55,139 bases of DNA from the NCBI GenBank assembly GCA_945893365.1, contig CAMDED010000036.1, positions 1-55,139 of the forward strand, in the 5' to 3' direction. The notes under the pieces were generated by a model. That model did no database searches. It was not told the origin of the DNA and saw only the letters and a program-made list of their open reading frames with translations. Below, one piece after another: positions 8,572-16,632 of the stretch. The stretch comes from Candidatus Sulfopaludibacter sp. SbA3. Lineage in GTDB: Bacteria; Acidobacteriota; Terriglobia; Bryobacterales; Bryobacteraceae. Position numbers and translations under genes: made by a program. Each line of letters begins with the position of its first letter. The first letter of the stretch is position 1.

Positions 8572-9192
8572 ATGACCCCGAACGCGGCCGCATTGGAAAC
8601 CGCCGGACCGGTTGTCGAGCGAATGGAGGAAACGGACCTCATCCGGGCGGTTCAGCATGGGGACCGCGACGCCTTTGAACTCCTGGTGCGGAAGCACGAC
8701 CAAAGCGTGCTTCGGCTTGCCATGAACCTGCTGCGCTCCCCCGAGGATGCCCGCGACGCCTATCAGGAGGCCTTCCTTCGCGTCTACAAGAACATCCACC
8801 TGTTCCGCTTCGACTGTAGTTTCCACACCTGGCTGTACCGGATTGCGACCAACATCTGCCTCGATCATCTGCGGAAACGGAAGATCCGGCGCGAGGAGCC
8901 CGCCGTGGTCGACACGCTGGACGGTCAAATCAACCGCCTCGACCTGGCCGAAGAGGAGCGGCCTTCGGCCGACCCCGAGCGAAGCTTCAGGAACCGCCAG
9001 TTGAAGGCGAAAATAGCGGAGGCGCTTCGCCAACTGACGCCCCGCGAACGCGTGGTTTTCGAATTGCGCCACAATCGGGGAATGCGCCTGCGGGCGATTG
9101 GGGCCACTTTGGGCACCAGCGAAGAAGCCGCGAAGAATTGTCTTTTCCGCGCAACTCAAAAGATGCGCGGCGTGTTGGGAGATTACGTATGA
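8572..9192 (+). CDS. ECF-type RNA polymerase sigma factor
   Basis: 206 residues. Region 2 spans about residues 40-105 (ARDAYQEAFLRVYKNIHLF, FHTWLYRIATNICLDHLRKR). Region 4 spans about 145-200 (LRQLTPRERVVFELRHNRG, then a helix-turn-helix LRAIGATLGTSEEAAKN). There is no region 1.1 or 3, so this is a group 4 factor. GAGAGGGA lies directly before the ATG. Its stop overlaps the start of the anti-sigma gene (ATGA), so the two are translationally coupled. Such pairs are usually autoregulated and respond to envelope conditions; the promoter it reads cannot be told from here. Confidence 0.94.
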   Translation: MTPNAAALETAGPVVERMEETDLIRAVQHGDRDAFELLVRKHDQSVLRLAMNLLRSPEDARDAYQEAFLRVYKNIHLFRFDCSFHTWLYRIATNICLDHLRKRKIRREEPAVVDTLDGQINRLDLAEEERPSADPERSFRNRQLKAKIAEALRQLTPRERVVFELRHNRGMRLRAIGATLGTSEEAAKNCLFRATQKMRGVLGDYV

Positions 9193-10127
9193 CCTGTGAA
9201 TCGATCGTGCCGCGCCTGTCTCTTTATCTCTACGGCGAGCTGCCGGGAGAGGAAGAGGAGCAGCTTGAGGCGCACCTCGAAGGATGCGCGGTTTGCAGAA
9301 AGGAGTTCGCGACCCGGAAGGCCGTTCTGAGAGCCATCGACATGGATCAGCCGGAGATTCCCGAGACGCTGCTCACCGAGTGCCGGATGGAGCTGCGGGA
9401 GACTATCGCGAGGGCGGCGTCTCTTCGGAACCCGCCTCGGACCCTGCCCAGGAACTGGGGCTGGCTCGCTGAAACATTCGGGGCTCTTGGGGGCTGGTTC
9501 GGCGGTTTTCGGGTGCCGGTTGCCGCGTCCGCGTTGATCGCGGTGGGTTTCTTCGGAGCGCGACTCACGGCGCCGGCGCCTGGCGTACCGCCGCGGCCCG
9601 CTGAGCCGGCGGCGCTGATGTCCGCGGTGCGGTCGGTTGAGACGACTGCCGACGGCCGCGTGCAGATCGCTCTGGACGAAACGCGAAGGCGGACAGTCAC
9701 CGGCGCGATTTCCGACGCCGGAATCCGGGCGCTGCTGCTCGCCGCGCTGCGCGAGGAAGCCGACCCGGGCGTCCGCATGGAGTCGATGGATTTGCTGAAG
9801 GCGCAATCGGTGTCGTCTCGCGAAGTCAGGGAAGCGTTGATCGGCGCGCTCATTCACGATCCGGACGAAACTATCCGTCTGAAGGCGTTCGAAGGACTCA
9901 AGCAATCCGGGTCGGACGCCGGAACCCGTAAAGCCATGCTGTACGCGCTGACCGCCGATCAGAATTCGGGGCTCCGCGTTCAGGCGATAGATATGCTCAC
10001 CGGGCAGCAAGACCGCGAACTCGTGGGCGTGTGGCAAGCTTTGCTCGAAAGAGAACAGGATCCGTACATCCGCATGCGATGCCGGAAGGAGCTGCAAGCC
10101 ATGAACGCTTCCGTCGGAACGTTCTGA
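9189..10127 (+). CDS. Anti-sigma factor with zinc-finger head, membrane span and HEAT-repeat domain
   Basis: 312 residues from the ATG at 9189 that overlaps the sigma-factor stop. The N-terminus is a ZAS-type anti-sigma domain: SLYLYGELPGEEEEQLEAHL followed by the H-x3-C-x2-C signature (His29, Cys33, Cys36). One likely membrane span sits near residues 108-126 (VPVAASALIAVGFFGA), followed by a Pro/Ala-rich linker. The last 150 residues are helical repeats of HEAT/PBS type (ALREEADPGVRMESMDLLKA, DPDETIRLKAFEGLKQSG, ADQNSGLRVQAIDMLTGQ). By analogy the head binds the neighbouring sigma factor in the cytoplasm, while the HEAT domain is outside and could sense a partner protein; that sensing role is inference. 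Confidence 0.85.
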   Translation: MTCESIVPRLSLYLYGELPGEEEEQLEAHLEGCAVCRKEFATRKAVLRAIDMDQPEIPETLLTECRMELRETIARAASLRNPPRTLPRNWGWLAETFGALGGWFGGFRVPVAASALIAVGFFGARLTAPAPGVPPRPAEPAALMSAVRSVETTADGRVQIALDETRRRTVTGAISDAGIRALLLAALREEADPGVRMESMDLLKAQSVSSREVREALIGALIHDPDETIRLKAFEGLKQSGSDAGTRKAMLYALTADQNSGLRVQAIDMLTGQQDRELVGVWQALLEREQDPYIRMRCRKELQAMNASVGTF

Positions 10128-10197
10128 GCCGCGTCATCGCGGCAGGCAGGTGACATTCCGAATTCGGATTCGTCGAATAAGGCAGGGAGAACTAATC

Positions 10198-11085
10198 ATG
10201 AAAACACTAATAATTGCAGGCGCGGCTGCCTGGGCGGCGGCACTCGGGTTGGCACAGGACGTACCGCCGCCGGCGCCGCCGGCCCCTCCAGCGGTGCGCG
10301 CCGTGAGAGCCCGCGCGTTGCTGGGTGGCGAGGGTGGAAGCTATCTGGGTATCGGCGTGGTGGAGATCGAGGCGGAGCGCGCGAAGGCCCTCAAACTGAG
10401 CGAGGAGCGAGGCGTTGAGGTCAAGAGCGTCGACGAGGAGGGTCCCGCATCGAAGGCCGGATTGAAGGAAGGCGACGTGGTCCTCGAATACAATGGGCAG
10501 CGCGTCGAAGGGACGGAACAGTTCGTGCGGATGGTGCGGGAAACACCCGCCGGGCGGCAATCGAAATTACTGATTTCCCGCGGAGGCGCCACGCAGACCG
10601 TACTAGCGACCATCGGACGCAGACCGCGGGTACAGTTCGGAGTGTTCTCGATTCCGGAAATCCCCGATCCCCCGCGAATGCTGGATATTCCACGGCCGGC
10701 CATGGGATGGAGGAGCTCGGTGCTCGGCATAGAAACGGAGTCGCTCGAATCGCAGCTTGCGGCCTTCTTCGGGGTCAAGGAAGGCGTGCTGGTGAAGTCG
10801 GTAGCCAAGGATTCGGCTGCCGGGAAGGCCGGCGTTCAGGCTGGAGACGTTATCGTGAAGGTGGACGGGACGAAGGTCGGCACGCCGCGGGAGATATCGA
10901 ACGCGCTCAAGTCCGGCAAGAAGACGATTGCGCTCACCGTGGTGCGCCGCCAGAAGGAAATGAATCTTGAGGTGACGCTGGGCGACGAACACCGGAGGCG
11001 CGGCCACATGGCTCCCGCTATTGCCGGCGGCTTACCTGAAAATTCTGAACTCCTGGAATTGCTTGACGATCGCGGGGAGCTTTAG
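10198..11085 (+). CDS. Exported protein with two PDZ domains
   Basis: 295 residues from ATG 10198, preceded by AGGGAG. A signal peptide is clear: MKTLIIAGAAAWAAALGLAQ, followed by a proline-rich stretch. Two PDZ domains follow, near residues 45-130 (SYLGIGVVE, GPASKAGLKEGDVVLEYNGQ) and 175-260 (SVLGIETESL, SAAGKAGVQAGDVIVKVDGT). There is no Ser-His-Asp protease domain as in DegP/HtrA, so it is a PDZ-only protein. It follows the sigma/anti-sigma pair on the same strand after 70 bases and may be part of the same envelope-response module or its target. PDZ domains usually bind C-terminal tails of partner or misfolded proteins. Confidence 0.85.
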   Translation: MKTLIIAGAAAWAAALGLAQDVPPPAPPAPPAVRAVRARALLGGEGGSYLGIGVVEIEAERAKALKLSEERGVEVKSVDEEGPASKAGLKEGDVVLEYNGQRVEGTEQFVRMVRETPAGRQSKLLISRGGATQTVLATIGRRPRVQFGVFSIPEIPDPPRMLDIPRPAMGWRSSVLGIETESLESQLAAFFGVKEGVLVKSVAKDSAAGKAGVQAGDVIVKVDGTKVGTPREISNALKSGKKTIALTVVRRQKEMNLEVTLGDEHRRRGHMAPAIAGGLPENSELLELLDDRGEL

Positions 11086-11168
11086 CCGGCCCGCGAAGTG
11101 CGTGGGCAGCCGGACGGAAGCCTGAGGGCGTGGGACCGGGTTCAGGGACTGTGGCGGATGGACCCCGC

Positions 11169-11198
11169 CGCCCGCGATGCGGGCGTAAGCTCAGCTTA
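11169..11198. terminator. Pair of hairpins between convergent genes
   Basis: CGCCCGC (11169-11175) pairs perfectly with GCGGGCG (11179-11185) over a 3-base loop. Directly after it, TAAGCT pairs with AGCTTA (11186-11198) around one base; this second palindrome includes the stop codon of the minus-strand gene. The site lies between the convergent PDZ gene and the end of the flagellar operon, where a two-way terminator is expected. There is no long T-run, so intrinsic termination is only plausible. Confidence 0.45.
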
Positions 11199-11591
11199 AG
11201 GTCCAATGCTCGACACGACGATCTTCTGCACTCTCAGCAGGAGATCCACTTCATTCTGCGGAATTCCAAGGGTCTCGGCAATGTGTTCCGGTCCCTCACC
11301 CAACCGGTTCAATTTGAGGGCCTGGCTGCGCTTCGTTAGATTCAGCCCGGACGCCGGGGCGGGAGGCGGGACGTAGAGACTGGCGTGTTCGGCCGCCTCC
11401 TTCCATTCGACGGACTGCTCGTCGAGCCTTGCCGACAGAGCCGCGACTGTCTCCTCCAGTTGTGCGATCCGGGTCTTGTAGCGTGAGCGGAGGGTGGCCG
11501 TCTCTCGTTTCACCGAGACGAAGAGGTAGAGACAGGCGAGAATTCCAATCAGGGTGGCCCCGAGGGTGGTGAGAGGAATAAGCCAGTTCAT
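11196..11591 (-). CDS. Hypothetical membrane protein with coiled coil and HTH-like tail, last gene of flagellar operon
   Basis: 131 residues. One N-terminal membrane span (WLIPLTTLGATLIGILACLY, about residues 3-28), then a coiled-coil helix (LRSRYKTRIAQLEETVAALS) and a Pro-rich linker. The C-terminus resembles a helix-turn-helix: SQALKLNRLGEGPEHIAETL, GIPQNEVDLLLRVQKI. Small proteins of this shape (DUF6115/DUF2802-like) occur at the end of flagellar operons in several phyla, but I cannot assign a family with certainty. It follows the FliN/FliY-like gene by 27 bases, so it is probably co-transcribed. A role in linking membrane and regulator is possible, unproven. Confidence 0.7.
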   Translation of the reverse strand: MNWLIPLTTLGATLIGILACLYLFVSVKRETATLRSRYKTRIAQLEETVAALSARLDEQSVEWKEAAEHASLYVPPPAPASGLNLTKRSQALKLNRLGEGPEHIAETLGIPQNEVDLLLRVQKIVVSSIGP

Positions 11592-11618
11592 GGGGTCGTT
11601 CCGTTCCGCGGCGCGATA

Positions 11619-12506
11619 CTACCGGACGACGCGGAGCCGCTCGCGTAAGCTGCTGATCTTCGAAATCCGGACGCCGTAGTTTCCATCCACGACGACCACA
11701 TCGCCCCGGGCGATGACGGTGTTGTTCACGATAACGTCCACCGGCTCGTTGGTGGTGCGGCTCATTTCAACGATGGAGCCCGACGTCAGTTTCAGGACGT
11801 CTCTTAGCAGGAGCTCCGTCTTGCCGAAGGACACGCTCACCGGAAGCTCAACTTCAAGAAGGAGATCGAGCGTTTTGGAGGAAGCCAGCGGATCCGGTTT
11901 TCCGAAAGAGTCTTCGCCGCGATCCGGGACCGTCATCGCGCGCGCTAGCGCCTGCCGGTCTTGAGCGTCAGGCTCTGCCTGGCCCGTCGGCTGAGGCCCT
12001 TCCTCGACCGCCGCGGCAAGCGCCATAGCCGGGGCCAAATAGAGACGCATGGCTTCGGCGGCGCCGAGCGTCAGGTCGGCGGCGTAGAACTGGAGCCCGG
12101 CGATCGCGGCGCCGCCGGAGTCGCGGCCTGCGAGGCAGGTCACTTCCTTGCCAAGCTTCTTCGACAGTTCGCCGGCAAGACCCGAGGTCGCTTGAACCAG
12201 AATCTCGATATAGGTGCTGCGCGTGTCGGCGGCGTCGGCCTCGTCGAGACCCACGGCCTGAAGCGCGGCCCCGCCGATTCCCATCCAGGCCGGTTCGGGC
12301 GCGGCGACGATCAGGGACGAGCCGGCGCTGAGCGGGATCTCGTAGTAGTGCGAGCCCTCCGGCAGCTCGGGAACAGGTTGGCCGTCGCTCACCGCGCCGG
12401 CCGGCCCCTGAGTCATCGACGTGATGACTTCAGCGAGCTTTTCGCACCACTGCTCTACGATCCACTGCACGCCTTTGCCGGGATTGAGGCCCTCCGGATT
12501 CGGCAC
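11619..12506 (-). CDS. fliN: Flagellar motor switch protein, FliN/FliY family (long form)
   Basis: 295 residues, starting at a GTG immediately after the fliA stop. The last 80 or so residues are a SpoA/FliN domain: LDLLLEVELPVSVSFGKTEL, LLRDVLKLTSGSIVEM, PVDVIVNNTVIARGDVVVVD, YGVRISKI. The N-terminal 200 residues contain a CheC-like or FliY-like region (TYIEILVQATSGLAGELSKK), then an acidic linker. It is thus a second C-ring protein in this locus, in addition to the short FliN at 19788-20036. FliN/FliY proteins form the lower C-ring, where phospho-CheY and export cargo dock. The longer form could have phosphatase-like or adaptor function, but clear CheC catalytic motifs were not seen. Confidence 0.8.
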   Translation of the reverse strand: MPNPEGLNPGKGVQWIVEQWCEKLAEVITSMTQGPAGAVSDGQPVPELPEGSHYYEIPLSAGSSLIVAAPEPAWMGIGGAALQAVGLDEADAADTRSTYIEILVQATSGLAGELSKKLGKEVTCLAGRDSGGAAIAGLQFYAADLTLGAAEAMRLYLAPAMALAAAVEEGPQPTGQAEPDAQDRQALARAMTVPDRGEDSFGKPDPLASSKTLDLLLEVELPVSVSFGKTELLLRDVLKLTSGSIVEMSRTTNEPVDVIVNNTVIARGDVVVVDGNYGVRISKISSLRERLRVVR

Positions 12507-13274
12507 CTAGCTTTGACCTCCACGCCGGGTTGGCCACCGCTTTTCCATGTAGGACCGTAGCCGCAGGATGGCCTGCGACTTGAGCTGGCAAACGCGGGAT
12601 TCGTGCAGGTCCATGATCTTTGCGATCTCGCGAAGGGTCAAGGCCGGGTCCTCGTAGTAGTAAAGACTGAGCACCGTTCTCTCGTTATACGGCATCCGGT
12701 CGATCGCTCCTGCGAGCAATCTCTCCAGCTCCGCGCGCTCCAGCAGGTGGGACGGCCAGTTTTCTTCACCGTCGGAAATGAAATTAAGAAGGTCCCGGGT
12801 GTCGTCGCCTCCGATCGCAATCTCGAGACTGCCCAGGTTCAGGCCGCGTACTTCGACCAGCCAGTCATGATACTCGTCCAGTGAGATCGTCAGCTCGGCG
12901 GCGATCTCGTCCTCATTCGGAACACGCTGCAGCTTCTGCTCCGCGGCCGCGATGGCGGCCTCGATCTGCTTCGACATCTTCCTCTTCTGCCGCGGCGCCC
13001 AGTCCAGTTCCCGCAGACTGTCCAGTATTGCGCCTCGTATCTTGTACTCGGCGTATGTCTTTAGCTTCACGTTGTGAGCCGGCTTGAAGTTGTCGATAGC
13101 CGTGATCAGACCCACGATGCCCGTCGAAATCAGATCGTCGAGGCTTATGCTTTCCGGAAGTCTGCCGCGGATCCGCCTCGCAATGAGCTTGACCTGCGGG
13201 AGGTGCTCGATAATCAGCCGGTCTCTCTGCTCGACCGCTGTTTCACCGATACTAGTCTGATCGTAAGTTTGCAT
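12507..13274 (-). CDS. fliA: RNA polymerase sigma factor for flagellar genes (sigma-28)
   Basis: 255 residues, normal for FliA. Region 2 is QRDRLIIEHLPQVKLIARRI ... LPESISLDDLISTGIVGLI ... KLKTYAEYKIRGAILDSLRE, and the FliA-typical LDWAPRQKRK follows. Region 3 (VPNEDEIAAELTISLDEYHD) and region 4 with a helix-turn-helix (LTLREIAKIMDLHESRVCQL) are both present. It directs RNA polymerase to late flagellar promoters, and its antagonist FlgM is encoded at 28209-28472. It lies 17 bases after flhF and its stop abuts the start of the FliN/Y-like gene. Confidence 0.95.
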   Translation of the reverse strand: MQTYDQTSIGETAVEQRDRLIIEHLPQVKLIARRIRGRLPESISLDDLISTGIVGLITAIDNFKPAHNVKLKTYAEYKIRGAILDSLRELDWAPRQKRKMSKQIEAAIAAAEQKLQRVPNEDEIAAELTISLDEYHDWLVEVRGLNLGSLEIAIGGDDTRDLLNFISDGEENWPSHLLERAELERLLAGAIDRMPYNERTVLSLYYYEDPALTLREIAKIMDLHESRVCQLKSQAILRLRSYMEKRWPTRRGGQS

Positions 13275-13291
13275 GCCGCTCCAAAAACGGT

Positions 13292-14506
13292 TTACCTGCC
13301 GGCTGTCCCTGCTACCGCGAAGCCGGCGGCGGGAGCCACACTTGTGGCGATCTTCCTCGTTCCTTCGCCGAAAACGCCGTGCCGGCTGCTCAATATCAAG
13401 TCGATTACCCGCTCCTTAGTGGCTGGCTCGATATCGTCCGGGACCAGCGGTCCGCCGCAGAGGAACGAAACCGGCAGGTTCTTCCGCGCGCACTCGTTAA
13501 GGATGGGCCCAAACGTCTGGGTCTCGTCGACCCTCGTAAACAAAAGCCGGGCCGGCCGGAACATCTCAAACCAATTCACTACACGGGTTAGATCGGCAGC
13601 TTTGGTCGAACACGATAGGACCAGGTGCGTCTCGATCTGCGGCTGGGAGCTGAGAAACCGGGCAAGTTCGCGGGCCCGCTCTCCGTCCGCCATGCCATAG
13701 CCTGGGGTATCGATCAGGATCAAGTCCTTGTTGCGGTTCTCCTCGATCGACTGCGCCAGGGCTCGGGGCGTTTCCGGCGCCTGAAATCCGACTCCCAGAA
13801 TCGCAGCGAATGAACGAAGCTGCTCCGACGCCCCAATCCGGTAGTTGTCCATCGAAAGAAGCTGCACGGGACGCCGGGCCTTGAGCCCATAGGTAACGGC
13901 CAGCTTGGCGATGGTTGTGGTCTTTCCGACGCCCGACGGACCGACGAGCGCGACCAGCCTTTGTCCCGTCCGCCCCTCCCCTGACGCCCCGGCGGACGCG
14001 GCGAGACCGGGTGCGGCCTGGATGCGGCTCGCCAGTTCGCCCCTGAGCGCGCCCTCCTCGTCCTGCGACAACTCCTTTCGGCGCACCATCAGACTGCGGG
14101 TGATATCCAGGGCAAGCTCCGGTTCCACCTCCGCCGCGGTCAGGGCGGCGAAGATCGTGGCGAACTGGGGTTGGGACAGGAATCGTCCGGTCATGAGCGA
14201 GCTGGACTTGGACACCGTCTCAGCCATTCTCTCCATCTGCTTCCGGATCAATGCCAACTCCGTTGACAGCCCCTCCCCTTCGCGACGCCCCCCGGATATC
14301 TTCGCCATTGCGGGCGGCGACGCGGCGGGAATTGCCAGAGGCGGAGTTTCCAGGCCGCCGGCGAAGACCACCTCGTACTCACCTAGGTGCCTCGACTCAA
14401 TTCCGGACTTCTTCGAGTGCACGAGCATGGCATCCTCGCCCATCTCCTGGGACGCGAGCCGCATGGCGGACTCGACGGTGTCGGCAAAGTAAGATTTCAG
14501 CGTCAT
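13292..14506 (-). CDS. flhF: Flagellar biosynthesis SRP-type GTPase FlhF
   Basis: 404 residues. It starts MTLKSYFADTVESAMRLASQ, the FlhF B-domain beginning. The NG GTPase domain shows the P-loop VALVGPSGVGKTTTIAKLA, the SRP-family element QLLSMDNYRIGASEQLRSFA, and the G3 motif LILIDTPGYG. FlhF sets the position, often polar, and number of flagella, normally with FlhG, a MinD-like ATPase usually encoded next to it. No flhG is present here; fliA follows directly. The gene is 22 bases after flhA. Confidence 0.94.
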   Translation of the reverse strand: MTLKSYFADTVESAMRLASQEMGEDAMLVHSKKSGIESRHLGEYEVVFAGGLETPPLAIPAASPPAMAKISGGRREGEGLSTELALIRKQMERMAETVSKSSSLMTGRFLSQPQFATIFAALTAAEVEPELALDITRSLMVRRKELSQDEEGALRGELASRIQAAPGLAASAGASGEGRTGQRLVALVGPSGVGKTTTIAKLAVTYGLKARRPVQLLSMDNYRIGASEQLRSFAAILGVGFQAPETPRALAQSIEENRNKDLILIDTPGYGMADGERARELARFLSSQPQIETHLVLSCSTKAADLTRVVNWFEMFRPARLLFTRVDETQTFGPILNECARKNLPVSFLCGGPLVPDDIEPATKERVIDLILSSRHGVFGEGTRKIATSVAPAAGFAVAGTAGR

Positions 14507-14528
14507 TGTTCAAATCTCCCGGGCCTCA

Positions 14529-16607
14529 CTATTGGAGAACCCCTAACGAAGTCACTTTCATGCCTGGCGGAAGCTCGCTGTTTGAGAGTACGGTCAAGTT
14601 CGGGAAGTTCGGTTCCGTCAACTGGCGCAAGTGGTGCCGGGCGCCGCTTGAGCAGATCACTACATTGGGGGAAGTATCCCCTCCCGGCATCGCCGCATTC
14701 AGGGACCGTCCGATGCGATCGAGGATATCTCGGATCTTTTGCGGGGCCAGATTCACGTGACTCGTGTATTCGGCGTGCTCGACGGCCCCTTCGATGGTCT
14801 GCTCGAGCGCCGGTCCCAGAAAGAAGCCGGCCAGATCGCCGGACTGACTCGTGAACGGCTTCACCACCACCCGTCCGATCGCCTGGCGCGTGAACTCGGT
14901 CAGCAGGACCGTGTTCCGGGTTACGTTCGCCCCTTCGCCCAAAGCCTCGAGTATGCTTGTGGAATCGCGGATCGAAACCCGCTCCCGCAGCAGGTTCTGC
15001 AGCACCTTGTGGACGGCCGCGAGCGACAGCAGCTTCGGCACCAGGTCCTCCACAATTTTCGGGTTCTCTTCGGCCACGCGGTCGAGGAGCTTCTTCGAGT
15101 CCTGCCGCGAGAACAGCTCGTAGGCGTGCCGCCGGATCACCTCGGCCAGGTGCGTTCCTACTATGCTCGCCGGGTCCACCACCGTGTAGCCCGCGTCCCT
15201 GGCGGCGTCGGCATTTTCCGTCCGCACCCAAACCGCCGGCAGACCAAAGGCGGGTTCGCGCGCCGGGGCGCCTTCGATCGCCGGAGTATCGCCTCCCGAC
15301 GAGGGCCGGATCGCCATCTCGCATCCGGGTTGCAATTCGTAGCGGGCGATCTCCATGCCCTTCATCAGGATGAGGTACTCGCGGCTTCGCAGGGACAAAT
15401 TGTCCGTAACACGCACGGGCGGAAGGAGATATCCGAGCTCCGTGGCAAGCTGCCGTCGGATCGAAGCGATGCGGCGAAGAAGCGGAGAGTTGGGGCCGCC
15501 CTCCACCAGTTTCACCAGGCCCAAACCAACTTCGACCGCCAGCGGTTCCACCTTCAACAGCGATTCCAGATTCTCCTTGGGCACGGCCTTTTCCGCCGTC
15601 GCTTCCGCCTCCGCGGCCGCCTCGCCGGCCGGTTTCATCTTCCAGGCCCCGTATCCGATCCCGCCGCCAAGCAGCAGGAAGGGAATCTTCGGCAATCCCG
15701 GGAGAGCGGCCATGGCGATTAACACGCCGGCGGCAATCAGCAGCGGCTGGCGGTTTCCGAACAACTGTTTCCGGAAGTCGGCCGACATGCGCGACTCCGA
15801 ACTGGCGCGCGTCACAATCAAGCCGCCCGACACCGAGATCACGAGCGCGGGGATCACTGTAACCAGACCGTCGCCGATCGTGAGAACCGTATAGGTCTCA
15901 AGCGCGCGCTGAAGCTCCATGCCATGCTGCAGCACGCCGATCAGAAAACCGGCGATGATGTTGATGGCCGTGATCAGAATGCTCGCCACCGCGTCGCGCT
16001 GTGTGAAGCGGGTGGCGCCGTCCATCGCGCCGTAGAATTCGGCTTCGGCCGCGATCCGCGTGCGGCGCTTGCGCGCTTCGGCTTCGTCGATCAGCCCGGC
16101 GTTGAGATCCGAATCGATCGACATCTGCTTGCCCGGCATGGCGTCGAGGGTGAATCGCGCCGTTACTTCCGAGATGCGCACCGCGCCGTGGTTGATGACA
16201 ACGTACTGAATCGCGATCAGCACGAGGAAGATGACCACCCCGATAACGTAGTTGCCTCCGACCACGAAGTTGCCGAAGGCCTCGATGACATGTCCCGCCG
16301 CCGCGGTTCCGCTGTTGCCGTTAAGAAGGATGGCGCGAGAGGAGGAGATGTTGAGCGACAGCCTGAAAAGAGTCATCAACAGCAGCGTGGTGGGAAAGGT
16401 GCTGAACTCGACCGGACGCACGATGTGCATGGCGACCAGCATCACGATGATCGAGAGGGTGATGTTGATCGAGATCAGCAGGTCGAGCAGAAACGTCGGC
16501 ACCGGAACGATCATGACGAGCACGATCCCGATGACGCTGAGCGGTACGCTCGACTCGGTGAGTCCGGCTAACCAGCCGCCGGCGGGCAGAGTTTTCCGCG
16601 GAGTCAT
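14529..16607 (-). CDS. flhA: Flagellar type III export protein FlhA
   Basis: 692 residues, full length. The N-terminal half is the membrane domain (IGIVLVMIVPVPTFLLDLLI and further spans). It includes the FHIPEP signature region, seen as FPTTLLLMTLFRLSLNIS, then VRISEVTARFTLDAMPGKQM and SIDSDLNAGLIDEAEARKRR. The cytoplasmic domain after about residue 330 ends near GMKVTSLGVLQ. FlhA forms the nonameric export gate with FlhB and FliPQR and uses the proton gradient. It lies between flhB and flhF in one operon. Confidence 0.96.
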   Translation of the reverse strand: MTPRKTLPAGGWLAGLTESSVPLSVIGIVLVMIVPVPTFLLDLLISINITLSIIVMLVAMHIVRPVEFSTFPTTLLLMTLFRLSLNISSSRAILLNGNSGTAAAGHVIEAFGNFVVGGNYVIGVVIFLVLIAIQYVVINHGAVRISEVTARFTLDAMPGKQMSIDSDLNAGLIDEAEARKRRTRIAAEAEFYGAMDGATRFTQRDAVASILITAINIIAGFLIGVLQHGMELQRALETYTVLTIGDGLVTVIPALVISVSGGLIVTRASSESRMSADFRKQLFGNRQPLLIAAGVLIAMAALPGLPKIPFLLLGGGIGYGAWKMKPAGEAAAEAEATAEKAVPKENLESLLKVEPLAVEVGLGLVKLVEGGPNSPLLRRIASIRRQLATELGYLLPPVRVTDNLSLRSREYLILMKGMEIARYELQPGCEMAIRPSSGGDTPAIEGAPAREPAFGLPAVWVRTENADAARDAGYTVVDPASIVGTHLAEVIRRHAYELFSRQDSKKLLDRVAEENPKIVEDLVPKLLSLAAVHKVLQNLLRERVSIRDSTSILEALGEGANVTRNTVLLTEFTRQAIGRVVVKPFTSQSGDLAGFFLGPALEQTIEGAVEHAEYTSHVNLAPQKIRDILDRIGRSLNAAMPGGDTSPNVVICSSGARHHLRQLTEPNFPNLTVLSNSELPPGMKVTSLGVLQ

Positions 16608-16632
16608 CGGGACACGCTCCTGGTATGGGGAC

